DNA of 28,737 nt from a virus. The stretch lies in the IMG/VR virus record IMGVR_UViG_3300043449_000526, positions 1 through 28,737 of that record; one strand, written 5' to 3'. Positions 12,906 through 21,543 of the stretch are shown piece after piece. The notes beneath the pieces are model-generated. The model was given only the letters and a program-made list of their open reading frames with translations, did no database searches and had not been told where the DNA came from. The translations under genes and the position numbers were made by a program. The first letter of the stretch is position 1, and each line of letters opens with the position of its first letter.

Positions 12906-15332
12906 TTAGTTGAGGATGATCCAGTCGGCGGGGGATGTCTGGCCGGCAGCCATGTACCATTTACCCGTGCCAGACAAATATGCTCGAGCGCCGAGGAACG
13001 GGGGTGCGTACGTCACATTGTTTGCGACCCATGCCCGACGTCCGGCGCTGTCCGAAAGCGATGCTTGCGACACAGACCCTCGCGTAATGTTCAGGCCTCC
13101 AATATAGCAGATCTCTCCAGTGGCAGTGAACAGGCCTGTTGTGGTGTTGTAGATCGCAATGTACAGGCCCCAATTGGTCCCTGGGGTGATGTTGAACGAG
13201 GTGGTGATAGTGTGCCAGGCCGAGTCTGCTGCTACTTCGCCAAGCAGCGCAGTGCTGCCGCCAAGATCGCTGTATATGCGCACCGTCCGATTGGCGGTGG
13301 TGGGCATATAGAGCGCCGCCAGGATCGAGAGCGTCTCGGTGGCAAGCCAAGGCTGATTGGCCGGCTGCGCTCTGAGAGAATTGGCAAGCACTGCGCTGTT
13401 CTGCGTGTACTTGATGCTGGTGGCAGTCAAGTTGAACGGCCACACAATAGAGGCCTCGGCCACCGCCGTGGAGGTTCCAGCCACCGCAAACTGATCTGGT
13501 GGGCCGGCTGCCTGGCCGTTGGTTGTCCACAGGTCAACCAGCGAGTTGGTGAAGATGCTGTCCAGCGTCGGGGATGGGTTGCCACCGAGTTGGGACCACA
13601 CAACCCCGTTGCTCAACTGCACCGTGGAATCGGTGGTGCTGTAGACCAGCGCTCCAGCGGTGGTGGTTGCTGGAGGTAGCGTAGTAGAAGTGACTTGCGG
13701 CAACCCCCATCCGTACAAGTTGCCGTCCGGGTTGTACAGGTCTGGCGTCGATCCGCTGGTGCCGCCAGCATAGGTGTTGCCGAGGCCGAGCGTGGCAACC
13801 GGGACGCCAGGGCCGCCGTTCAATCCAATATGAGAATACGTTCCTTTGAATATATCATTCATCTCAATGACGTTAAACGAGCACGTAGCGCCTTCCATCA
13901 AGACGGCATACGCTGGCGAGTACCCAATAACAAGCGCCGTTCCAACCAACGATGTTGTTGCTGCTGCAGACATTGTGAACGAGCTGGCGCCCACTACGGT
14001 GATCGTGGTGCCATCCGGGATGCCAGAACCCTTGACCGTGCATCCAACATAGACGTTGGACATTGAGCTAACCGCAGTAACCGACGTAGTGCTATTGGTG
14101 GTGCCGGTAACATTGGTTACAAAACCGCCGCCAGGCTGTATGGTGTTGCCACGTATTTCAGTATAGGTGCAGTTGGATAGGTAAATTTGCGCATCATAGT
14201 ACGCTGTAGTGCTAGCACCATACGGAATATAATAATAAAATGGATACTCGCACTGATTGTTTTCAATGCGCAACTGCGAAGCGTTAAGCGCAACAATTGC
14301 GCCGCCGGAGGTTGTAATACTATTGCTGCGAAATACAACTTGCCGAGCATCTGCGCCAATGCTTGTGTAAAGGATACCTGGGCGACCACCGCTAAAATTT
14401 GTTTGTACTGTGCCGCCATCAGTAATTGTGTTTTCTTCAATGTTTACAGAATCACCAATCTTTATAAGATTCATTCCATTGGAAAACCAACATCTGCGAA
14501 TGCTAAATGTAAAGAATCCGTTTGGATTACTGACGCTGTTGTCAAAAACAAGGCCAAAACTGCCAAAGTCCGCAATGTAGATGCGTTCTATAACGAAGTT
14601 TGACATTAAACCTGTTATTGCGGCCGTTCTGCACACAAATCCAGAAATGCCAGTCCCAGGAGTTGCCGGTTCAATGCCAAAATCATGGAAGTGGCTGAAC
14701 CTGTTGCTTAGGCCCGCCAGTACAGTAACAATTATTGCTTCATTAGCGGTAGATATTATGGTGCTTGTTTGCGCGCTATCACCGTACAAATGCAACCGTG
14801 TAGTAATATTGATGGATGACGTTGTTCTATACGTGCCTGAAGGTATGTATAAGCTAGCGCCAGATAACTGGCAAGCGTTAACAGCATACTGAATTGCTAA
14901 GGTATCGTCGTTTGAACCATCGCCAATTGCGCCAAAGTCTTTAACGCTTACGCTTTGACGTAATTTAGCCTGCACAGTGGTTGGAACTGCGCCAACACCT
15001 GCCGGGTCGTAAATTACCTGAGATGCGTTAATATCCGCTTCGCCAGATAAAGAAGAACTATAGACGGCGCTGCCTTTACTGTTCTGCACCAAGATGCTAT
15101 ATTGCGACCCGACATATACCAGGGCCGGTGTCCCGGCATTGACAACGTACCCGCCAGATGTGCGCAGTGGCTGCGCTGCAGGCAGTGTTAGGGCGGCGTC
15201 CCAGTAGACAACAATCGGGTTGGTCTGCGGCGCTAGATTGGCCGTGCCGATCCAGATGTAGCCATTGTCCAGCGGCTGGCCCGCCGTATCGGTGAAGATT
15301 GGGTAGGCGGGTTGGATTGATAGTGCGGTCAT
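12906..15332 (-). CDS. tailspike with P22-like head-binding domain and pectate-lyase beta-helix
   Basis: The 808-residue protein has several parts. Residues 1-105 match the P22 tailspike head-binding domain (IFTDTAGQPLDNGYIWIG, NPIVVYWD, YVNAG-like turn, ILVQNSKGSAVYSS). Residues 131-148 (KDFGAIGDGSNDDTLAIQ) are the pectate-lyase-3 start of a right-handed beta-helix, which continues to about residue 530. Residues 409-470 are a Thr/Ser-rich insert, and about 600-760 form a jelly-roll-like module (WHTITTSFNITPGTNWGLYI). Tailspikes trimerise, bind and usually cleave O-antigen or capsule. Catalytic residues cannot be named from sequence alone. The beta-helix coding part (about 14130-14960) is AT-richer than the ends. 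AAGGAAT lies before the ATG. Confidence 0.88.
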   Translation of the reverse strand: MTALSIQPAYPIFTDTAGQPLDNGYIWIGTANLAPQTNPIVVYWDAALTLPAAQPLRTSGGYVVNAGTPALVYVGSQYSILVQNSKGSAVYSSSLSGEADINASQVIYDPAGVGAVPTTVQAKLRQSVSVKDFGAIGDGSNDDTLAIQYAVNACQLSGASLYIPSGTYRTTSSINITTRLHLYGDSAQTSTIISTANEAIIVTVLAGLSNRFSHFHDFGIEPATPGTGISGFVCRTAAITGLMSNFVIERIYIADFGSFGLVFDNSVSNPNGFFTFSIRRCWFSNGMNLIKIGDSVNIEENTITDGGTVQTNFSGGRPGILYTSIGADARQVVFRSNSITTSGGAIVALNASQLRIENNQCEYPFYYYIPYGASTTAYYDAQIYLSNCTYTEIRGNTIQPGGGFVTNVTGTTNSTTSVTAVSSMSNVYVGCTVKGSGIPDGTTITVVGASSFTMSAAATTSLVGTALVIGYSPAYAVLMEGATCSFNVIEMNDIFKGTYSHIGLNGGPGVPVATLGLGNTYAGGTSGSTPDLYNPDGNLYGWGLPQVTSTTLPPATTTAGALVYSTTDSTVQLSNGVVWSQLGGNPSPTLDSIFTNSLVDLWTTNGQAAGPPDQFAVAGTSTAVAEASIVWPFNLTATSIKYTQNSAVLANSLRAQPANQPWLATETLSILAALYMPTTANRTVRIYSDLGGSTALLGEVAADSAWHTITTSFNITPGTNWGLYIAIYNTTTGLFTATGEICYIGGLNITRGSVSQASLSDSAGRRAWVANNVTYAPPFLGARAYLSGTGKWYMAAGQTSPADWIILN

Positions 15333-15345
15333 TTATTTGGATTCC

Positions 15346-17319
15346 TTACGGGTTCACAATAGGCAATGCGTTGAGTGCATCATTGATTTTTGCCTTGGTC
15401 TGCCCGGCTTTCCGCATCTTGATGATCTGCACTAGGCTTGTTGCTATTGGTGCCGGCACGCCGGTAAGCATTCCAGCAAGAGCCGATTCACCCATTGCCG
15501 CCAGGATGGTGCCCGCAGTGCCAGATGAGTTGATTAGCGTCCCAGGCGGAACCGTGTTGACATAGCGTACCACATCGTTTAGGTCTCGGACAACCTGGGC
15601 CTGCTTTTTGCCAAGCACAATGTCGAGCCTTCCGTTTGCGTCAAGCGTCCTGACGGCCTGGTGCAACTTTGCCGGGGAAACGATAGGCATGTCATTGGAG
15701 CCCATGCCCATGTTCTTGGTGGCCTCGTCCTTCAAGTATTTGATGGCCGCGCCTTGAAGCTCGCTCCACGCCTGGGCACCGTTGGCCCTGATCTCTGCGG
15801 CGTTCGGGGCGTTGCGCCCGCCGGTCAAGAGCGTGCGCTTTAGCCTAGTAATGTCTGCCGGCGAGCCGTTGATGATTGAGGTCTGAAAAATCCTATCAGT
15901 TGCCACCAGCGGATCGGCCATCCCGGCCCTGTTGAGCAAAAGCCGGCCAATGATTGCGCGATCTTCGTATTTCTCGGATTGATTTCGGCGAAGAGCGCGG
16001 GCCTTCTTGAACATGGGGCCAGATGCCGGGTCGGTGTGGGCGTCTACCATCTTTTTGATGATGGTCTCTTCCCGAATGCCAACTGCATCATCGTATTTAG
16101 CAATGCCGCTCATTTCTTTGCGGAAATCCTCCAGCAAGCCAACAGTTGCAGGGCGAGCTACAAGACCACCATTCTCGTCCAATTGCGCAAGACCCATCTT
16201 TACAAGATAGGATTTTGCAGCGTCCGGAACGGCCGAAGACGGAATGCCAGACACCCTAGAGTTCAAGTATCCGATCAAAGAATTCTGAATTTGATTTTCA
16301 CCAGTGCCAATGGTGACTGTTTCGGTAAGGTTTACCGGGTTTGCTGCCTCTGGTGCTTTTCTGGCTGCGTTGTACGCCGTGCGTACTTGTGTTTTTGACG
16401 CATCCAGCCCTTCGTTCAGTGATTTCAGAACGGCATTGCCGGTTGCTGTCGGCCCCATCTCGGCGGCAACTGCGCCAGTAGCGTCCACCAGTGCGTCAAA
16501 GTTTTGCAGCGCCTGCAGGTTATTTTCTTCCGCCCGCTGGCGCAACGGAGCACCGGCCTCGGCTTTCATTTGCTCTTTTTCAAACGCCAGCTGTGTGGCC
16601 TCTCTGGCCGCTGCGCCTCTAGTCAGAGTGACCGGAACTGGCAGCCCTTCGGCGGTTGCAACGCGTTGGATTGCCGCCGGCGTTGCCGCCGCACCAACGG
16701 ATCCAGGCCGGAGTGGCGTTGATGGAGTGACTACTCCTCTGACTGCGCTAATGGCCTGCTGCACCGGCTGCACAACGCCAGTTCTTGCGGCCTGCACAGC
16801 GGCGGTGCCAGCCCTCTGAGCCGTTGCCTGCGTGATTGGTGCCGCTGCCTGCGTGGCTCGCTGAAGCATGGCCATTTGCGGAAGCATCCCGGTGAGCGGG
16901 ATTGCTTCTTTCAGTACGTCACCGGTAGCCTGCACCATCTCCCGACCGGCCTGCGTCCTTGGAGCATATGTGAGCGCCTCGGCACCTTTGGCGGCGGCCT
17001 GCTCAACCATATTTGCGGCCTGTGGCGTGCCGAAGTTGCCAGATAGAATTTGCTGCGCAAGACCAAGTGCCGTCCCCCCGATGGCGCCAACAGTGCCGCC
17101 GATTGCACCAGTGCCTAGTGTTGTGGCGGTCTCTAGTGCGCCGAGCGCCTTTTCGGCCATGCCAGGCGCTTCAACAGCCGTTGGAACGGCAGGAGTTGCG
17201 GCCCTGCCCTCGTCAGACTTGGCCTGCTGATAGGCCTGCACGACGGTGTTGTAATCCGGTGTGCCACGCTTGGAGACGTTGGAAACAATCCACGCGGCGT
17301 ATTCGTCAGCGGTAGCCAT
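15346..17319 (-). CDS. gp16-like DNA ejection protein
   Basis: The 657-residue protein is long and mostly helical, close in size to P22 gp16 (609 aa). It lies in the gp16 place: third of three ejection-type genes, just before the tailspike. Residues 58-95 form a Gly/Ala-rich hydrophobic stretch (TLGTGAIGGTVGAIGGTALG), a glycine-zipper-like segment that could insert into membranes, and a second one lies near 610-640 (AAMGESALAGMLTGVPAPIA). The middle contains long charged helices. In P22 gp16 is expelled from the virion and helps DNA cross the cell envelope. No lytic transglycosylase motif was seen. The start is coupled to the preceding gene by TAATG. Assignment rests mainly on synteny and composition. 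Confidence 0.7.
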   Translation of the reverse strand: MATADEYAAWIVSNVSKRGTPDYNTVVQAYQQAKSDEGRAATPAVPTAVEAPGMAEKALGALETATTLGTGAIGGTVGAIGGTALGLAQQILSGNFGTPQAANMVEQAAAKGAEALTYAPRTQAGREMVQATGDVLKEAIPLTGMLPQMAMLQRATQAAAPITQATAQRAGTAAVQAARTGVVQPVQQAISAVRGVVTPSTPLRPGSVGAAATPAAIQRVATAEGLPVPVTLTRGAAAREATQLAFEKEQMKAEAGAPLRQRAEENNLQALQNFDALVDATGAVAAEMGPTATGNAVLKSLNEGLDASKTQVRTAYNAARKAPEAANPVNLTETVTIGTGENQIQNSLIGYLNSRVSGIPSSAVPDAAKSYLVKMGLAQLDENGGLVARPATVGLLEDFRKEMSGIAKYDDAVGIREETIIKKMVDAHTDPASGPMFKKARALRRNQSEKYEDRAIIGRLLLNRAGMADPLVATDRIFQTSIINGSPADITRLKRTLLTGGRNAPNAAEIRANGAQAWSELQGAAIKYLKDEATKNMGMGSNDMPIVSPAKLHQAVRTLDANGRLDIVLGKKQAQVVRDLNDVVRYVNTVPPGTLINSSGTAGTILAAMGESALAGMLTGVPAPIATSLVQIIKMRKAGQTKAKINDALNALPIVNP

Positions 17320-18890
17320 TAGCTGCCCCCGCGAATGATTGCATCAGCCTGGCTCCTGATGCTGGTTGTTGGAGCGGCAGCCGGCTGTCCAGCGACTGGA
17401 ATTTGCCCTCGATTTGCCGCTGCAACTTCCGCCGGTGTGCCTGTTGGGATTTGAGCTTGCGGGGTTTGATACCGCTTCGCAATTTCACTTGATACGCGAA
17501 CGGTGAAGTCTGCGAATGTTTCGCCGGCCTTTGCCGAAAGATCGCCAGCAATGAACGCACTTGGCGCCCTGCCGAGCGAGCCCTTGTTTTGTGACATCCA
17601 GTCAACTTTTGCGCTTTGCACCGATGCGTCCAAGTCTTGCATTTTTGCCATGCCGCGCAAAAATGAAGATATGACCTTAGGGTCGGAAGTCTCGGACGGG
17701 AACCCGGATAGTGCCATCTGAATATCTTTATCGGTTGCCGGCCCTGGCGGCAGACTCTGGATAGCCGACGTATTGCGCAAACGTGTAAATTCTTGGCGCA
17801 GTTCGCTGACTGCACCTTGGCTGCCTGTGGATTTTTTAAGCCATTCGTTGAATGAGCCCAGGCTACCCCAAGACGTGCCAATATCGGTAATGCGATTGGA
17901 CAGCGAATTGAGTTGCTCTGCCTGCTGCTTGGATGCGGAGGCAGCAACTGCGGCTTTGTTTATTTCAACTTTTGCGGCGTCTGGAATGGCAACCGCAAGA
18001 TCGGCAATCTTGGCAAGTGTAAGATTAACATTTGCCTGCGTAGTTGCTTGATCTAATTTAAGTTTTGCAACTCTGTCATTTATTTGAGACTGAAGATTTT
18101 TTACATTCCAATTTTCAGTAGTTATTTTTGACTGATTGAGCTGATCTGCAAACTTTGCATCTGATGCGGCCTTAATTGCATTTGATTGGTCAGTTGACAA
18201 CTTAGACATTGCCGATGGCCTAGCAAATTCAGCGGCAACGCCTGCGGCCAGTGCGTCCTCTTCTGCCTTTTTGGCGGCTGCCTCGGCTTCCCGTAGTTTT
18301 GCTGGCGCTTGGGCCTCCAGCCTGCCGGTAGACAATGTCTTGTCAACGTTTTCTAGAATTTCTTTGCCGCCAGGCATCATGGCCATCATAATACCGATTG
18401 TATTTTGAGCGCCAGTTGGGTTTATGCCAATCAGTTTCAGGTATGTTTCTGTGGCCTTTGCCTTTGGCTCATTGCCGCTGTTTCTGTGCGCATCAATTTG
18501 ATCCTGCAACAACTGTTTTGCAATCTCAGGTTGCCCCGCTTTGAGCGCTGAATATACTTCTCCGGCTTGTGACAATGTATTTTGATTCTGAACGGTTGTC
18601 ATCTCCCCGGCAATTTTCAATACATTGTCGGCTTGATCTTTTGGCAGCAGGAAAGATGCTTGAGTAAGATCGCTGGCTGTTGCATTTTTGTCCGCAAGCA
18701 GTGCTTGGACTTTTGCTTGAGCATCCATTGCATTCTTGCGAGCCGTCTCTTTTGCTTGGGCCTCTGCTTGCTTGGCCTGCACCTCTGCACCAGCAGCGCC
18801 AAGTTTGAACCCGCCCAGTGCCGCCTCGAATGGGCTCTGCACGTCTATTGCGTAATTCATCGGCGGTTGGAATGGATTGATGCTTGCCAT
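17319..18890 (-). CDS. gp20-like DNA ejection protein
   Basis: The 523-residue protein is Ala/Gln/Lys-rich and helical, comparable in size to P22 gp20 (471 aa) and in the same place between gp7- and gp16-like genes. Residues about 30-75 form a coiled-coil-like helix (VQAKQAEAQAKETARKNAMD); similar helices recur at 200-225 and 240-320. The C-terminal 80 residues carry a segment like ETFADFTVRVSSEIAKRY and end in a Pro/Ala linker. No enzymatic motif is visible. The expected role is that of an internal virion protein ejected ahead of the DNA to build a channel through the host envelope. AAGGAT stands 5-10 bases before the ATG. Family call depends on synteny. Confidence 0.65.
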   Translation of the reverse strand: MASINPFQPPMNYAIDVQSPFEAALGGFKLGAAGAEVQAKQAEAQAKETARKNAMDAQAKVQALLADKNATASDLTQASFLLPKDQADNVLKIAGEMTTVQNQNTLSQAGEVYSALKAGQPEIAKQLLQDQIDAHRNSGNEPKAKATETYLKLIGINPTGAQNTIGIMMAMMPGGKEILENVDKTLSTGRLEAQAPAKLREAEAAAKKAEEDALAAGVAAEFARPSAMSKLSTDQSNAIKAASDAKFADQLNQSKITTENWNVKNLQSQINDRVAKLKLDQATTQANVNLTLAKIADLAVAIPDAAKVEINKAAVAASASKQQAEQLNSLSNRITDIGTSWGSLGSFNEWLKKSTGSQGAVSELRQEFTRLRNTSAIQSLPPGPATDKDIQMALSGFPSETSDPKVISSFLRGMAKMQDLDASVQSAKVDWMSQNKGSLGRAPSAFIAGDLSAKAGETFADFTVRVSSEIAKRYQTPQAQIPTGTPAEVAAANRGQIPVAGQPAAAPTTSIRSQADAIIRGGS

Positions 18891-18900
18891 TTTCTATCCT

Positions 18901-19545
18901 TTAGAACCCAAAACCTGGCTTTTTGCCAGCGCCGATTTGAGCGCCGACAAACTGGCCTGGCAAGTTGAACAGTTGCCCATAGGCCTTGGCCTCGCCAAGG
19001 ATGCCGCCAGCCTCTGCGGAGCCCTGCTGACCGAGCAGGTTGGCGATGTTGGTGCCAGTCTCCATGCCGGCCGCTCCAACGCCAGCGGCGGAGGCCTGGC
19101 CCAGGTTTGTCATGCCGCCGAGTCGGCCGTACTGCTGATCGATCAGGTTGGACAGGAGTTGCGGCCTGAACTGACCTAGTGCGCCCTGCAGATTGCCGCC
19201 GCGCAGCCCGCCGGTGGCCGATGCTTGCTGTAGCAACGCGTTTTCGCCCTGCGCAGCCAGGGCCTTGAACGTCTCGCCACCAGTGAGCCTGGCAATAGCG
19301 GCCTGCTCTGCTTCCGGCCCTCTGAGGCCTAGCAATGTCTGCTGCTGCTCCAGTGCCGGAATGCCCGCTTCGGTGTACGGCTGTAGGAGCTTGCGCATCT
19401 CGTCAAACTGGCGGCGTTGCTCCTCGATGCCCGCCTGGGATTTGGCGCCTTGAGCGGCGGCGGCGTCACCGGCTGCGCTAGCCTGCATCGAACTGCCGAC
19501 CAGCTGGCTCCCCGCCACAATCATTCCGGTTACTGGATCAGGCAT
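18901..19545 (-). CDS. gp7-like DNA transfer protein (p32-type ejection protein)
   Basis: The 214-residue protein is nearly the size of P22 gp7 (229 aa). It begins with a hydrophobic helix (VTGMIVAGSQLVGSSMQASA) and then has a charged coil (IEEQRRQFDEMRKLLQPYTE). The hallmark follows at about 105-175: GGLRGGNLQGALGQFRPQLL, then LGQASAAGVGAAGM and NIANLLGQQGSAEAGG. This Gly/Ala/Gln region is typical of phage proteins annotated as DNA transfer protein p32. It should be packed in the virion and leave first during ejection, inserting in the outer membrane. Upstream AAGGAG lies inside the end of the preceding gene, whose frame it overlaps by 8 bases. Confidence 0.8.
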   Translation of the reverse strand: MPDPVTGMIVAGSQLVGSSMQASAAGDAAAAQGAKSQAGIEEQRRQFDEMRKLLQPYTEAGIPALEQQQTLLGLRGPEAEQAAIARLTGGETFKALAAQGENALLQQASATGGLRGGNLQGALGQFRPQLLSNLIDQQYGRLGGMTNLGQASAAGVGAAGMETGTNIANLLGQQGSAEAGGILGEAKAYGQLFNLPGQFVGAQIGAGKKPGFGF

Positions 19546-19987
19546 TGCCGAACTCCTTCATGTAATCTTCAAATTTCTCGCCGTACAGGTTCATGACAAG
19601 ATGTGCGTTTTTGGTTGCGAAGCCCGAGCCATGCGATAGCGTAACAGCCATCAGGATCAGATCATAGTACCCGGCCCGCCAAATGAAAGATTTTGCATCT
19701 GCATGCCCGCTGCGCTCGGCGCTGTCTGATGCCTGCCACTTCAAGACCGAGACCGCAAGCATTGGCACCAGGTGGTGCGAGTTGGCGGCAAAGAATTGGT
19801 TCTGCGGCATGCCTACGAAAACATTCCAGATGGTAGCGTTTAAGTCTTTGCGCTTGACCGCATCGCCGTCTGCAATGTCATCAAAGACCTGAATGGCGTC
19901 ATAGACCATCACCAGCCACTCGATGGCCGGCTCTGGCAAGAGAAAAACCTTGCGCAGGTTTTCTATGAGCCATTCAAGGTTGGTCAC
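19538..19987 (-). CDS. hypothetical virion-operon protein
   Basis: The frame gives 149 residues from a GTG at 19987, with GGAAGA 9 bases upstream; a TTG at 19996 is possible but badly spaced. It is a mostly helical protein: TNLEWLIENLRKVFLLPEP, EWLVMVYDAIQVFDDIADGD, FFAANSHHLVPMLAVSVLKW, and the end MNLYGEKFEDYMKEFGNA. It stands directly before the gp7-like gene, near the place of P22 gp14. A role in virion assembly or ejection-protein chaperoning would fit, but I recognise no domain. The WLVMVYDAIQVFDDIADGD piece with His residues could hold an active site; this is speculative. Confidence 0.6.
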   Translation of the reverse strand: MTNLEWLIENLRKVFLLPEPAIEWLVMVYDAIQVFDDIADGDAVKRKDLNATIWNVFVGMPQNQFFAANSHHLVPMLAVSVLKWQASDSAERSGHADAKSFIWRAGYYDLILMAVTLSHGSGFATKNAHLVMNLYGEKFEDYMKEFGNA

Positions 19988-19992
19988 AACGT

Positions 19993-20394
19993 TCAATCTT
20001 CCATCTCAAATTCACGCTCTTCCCAGGCCTGGCAGACGCGCAGATCGTGGCAGATGAACTCAAACTTGTTGCAGTAGCCTCGGAACCCGGCCTCGGCGTC
20101 CCAGTCGTTGCGAGGGATGCGCTCCATTTTAGCCTGCGTCATGGTGCTGTTGTCGTAGTAGGAACAGTTCGAGCACCGGCGGCGCCGAGCCTCCTTCTCG
20201 TCCACCTGCATCGCCTTGCCAACAGCGACCCAATAGACCTTGTTGGCCGTTGGCTCGTTGCTTGGGTTCTCGGGGCCGAGCATCCAGTCCTCGATGACGG
20301 TATCGGTGTTCTTCTTGTTCTCCGCCGTGCTGATGAATTCCTCGCCCATCGGCAGGCCTGCGAAGCCCTTGGGGATGACCATAAATTCTTTCAT
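19993..20394 (-). CDS. hypothetical cysteine-rich protein in virion operon
   Basis: The 133-residue protein starts MKEFMVIPKGFAGLPMGEEF; AAAGGGG upstream supports the ATG at 20394. The first half includes YWVAVGKAMQVDEKEA. The second half has an ordered cysteine set: RRCSNCSYYDNS (CxxC), GYCNKFEFICHDLRVCQAWE (three more cysteines and a His). The pattern suggests a zinc or Fe-S site. A cysteine-clustered protein in the middle of a structural operon is unusual and may be a chaperone or assembly factor rather than virion component. It overlaps the next gene's alternative start by a few bases. Confidence 0.6.
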   Translation of the reverse strand: MKEFMVIPKGFAGLPMGEEFISTAENKKNTDTVIEDWMLGPENPSNEPTANKVYWVAVGKAMQVDEKEARRRRCSNCSYYDNSTMTQAKMERIPRNDWDAEAGFRGYCNKFEFICHDLRVCQAWEEREFEMED

Positions 20395-20405
20395 GTTGCG
20401 CCCCT

Positions 20406-20741
20406 TTAGGTAATTTCGCGGCCTGACACGCGCAGCGTGAGCGCCGTGGCGTTGCTGGCGATCGTGCTGATAAATGCACCAGCGTCCAACTCTTGGCCGA
20501 CAAGCTCCGGGCACAGGTAGGTCTCGCCTGGCACCACGGCCCGGTCATCAATAATCAAGTTGGCGTTGCCTGCGCTACCGCCTGACTGCACTAGGTTGAC
20601 GCTGAATGTTCGGTTGACCGTGTCGGTGTTGGTAACCGTGGCCTTGTCGATCAGCGCCTTGACAGAGTTTGCCGTGTACTGCGTTGTTTGCGAGGCCTCC
20701 ATCTGCTTGGGGGGCACTAAGGTTTTGACGATTACGGTCAT
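20406..20741 (-). CDS. hypothetical beta-rich structural protein
   Basis: The 111-residue protein predicts almost wholly as beta strands: MTVIVKTLVPPKQME, TVNRTFSVNLVQSGG, NANLIIDDRAVVPGETYLCP, and FISTIASNATALTLRVSGREI. This resembles small jelly-roll or head-decoration-like phage proteins that coat fibres or capsids. It overlaps the stop of the candidate needle gene by ATGA. A head-tail accessory or decoration protein is plausible; no family is recognised. Confidence 0.6.
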   Translation of the reverse strand: MTVIVKTLVPPKQMEASQTTQYTANSVKALIDKATVTNTDTVNRTFSVNLVQSGGSAGNANLIIDDRAVVPGETYLCPELVGQELDAGAFISTIASNATALTLRVSGREIT

Positions 20742-21541
20742 TGGACACCTTCGATGTTGTTGTTGACTGTAAGAATTATGGACGGGATGCCGGGATGCGG
20801 TACGGCGGCAGGGAATGTCTTCAGCTCAACACTCAAGTCAGTGACCGAGAACATCAGCTCAACATAATCGCTGGCCTTGAGGTCAAAAAAGTAATTCAGC
20901 GATGAGAAAATCTCAGCATTGTTGCCTTGAATTGTTATTCTGCTGGCGCTGTTTGCCACGTCAGCGCCATTTAAGCGAAACCAGAAATCAAAAACCGCTG
21001 TGCCGCCGCTTGTTTTGTCCAGCTGAAACGAGGTGTCAAAGTTGTAGATGCCCTCGCTGTCCACAACAATGCGCGAGGTGGGCGAGCCGATATACACGCC
21101 ATTGCTCAGGTCGGCGCCGTTGAACGTGATCGCCGTGGCCGTGTTGATGACCGTTGCTGTTTGCGTGGTGGTGTCGTAGAACGATCCGTACCGTGCGCGT
21201 TTAAACTCTCTGGCCGGCGGCGTCATCTGCAGCCCTTCGACCGAGGCCGTCAGGCTCCCGAGCATGGCCATCGCTTGATTGGCCTTGTTCTCGGCCAGCG
21301 CGGCATTGATCGCGGACTCTTGCGCCAGTGACGCAATCATGGACAGCGCCTGTACGGCAGTAGTCTGCGCAATGCCAGAGGAGATGTTGATCTCCAGCAC
21401 CTCGTCCGGAGTGTACTGCGCTATATCAGCAACGGAAAACAGCAGTTCAAACTGTCTGATCTGCTGCTGGTCGGTCAAAAACTGCGCGAGTTGATCCCGC
21501 GTCAGATTGAGCTTCCGAGAGTTCGGCGCAGTGGTTGCCAT
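20738..21541 (-). CDS. candidate tail needle: helical stalk plus jelly-roll-like tip
   Basis: The 267-residue protein follows the gp10-like gene, the place of P22 gene 26. Residues about 12-110 are helical, with heptad-like hydrophobic spacing (RDQLAQFLTDQQQIRQFELL, then AVQALSMIASLAQESAINAA and LAENKANQAMAMLGSLTASV). Residues about 115-260 look like a C1q/TNF-like jelly roll (RYGSFYDTTTQTATVINTAT, GIYNFDTSFQLD, VFDFWFRLNGADV, YVELMF). P22 gp26 is a trimeric coiled coil that plugs the portal channel, and the needle of phage Sf6 ends in a TNF-like knob. The domain order here is the same. Sequence similarity to gp26 was not checked, and the helix is less regular than in P22. Confidence 0.5.
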   Translation of the reverse strand: MATTAPNSRKLNLTRDQLAQFLTDQQQIRQFELLFSVADIAQYTPDEVLEINISSGIAQTTAVQALSMIASLAQESAINAALAENKANQAMAMLGSLTASVEGLQMTPPAREFKRARYGSFYDTTTQTATVINTATAITFNGADLSNGVYIGSPTSRIVVDSEGIYNFDTSFQLDKTSGGTAVFDFWFRLNGADVANSASRITIQGNNAEIFSSLNYFFDLKASDYVELMFSVTDLSVELKTFPAAVPHPGIPSIILTVNNNIEGVQ

Positions 21542-21543
21542 GC

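Noticed and set aside
12166-12909. 247-residue open frame on the plus strand, opposite the fibre-like gene
   Set aside because: It is antisense to a Thr/Ala/Gly-rich gene, whose codons leave the opposite frame open; the product is Val/Ala/Pro-rich without any domain and there is no ribosome binding site.
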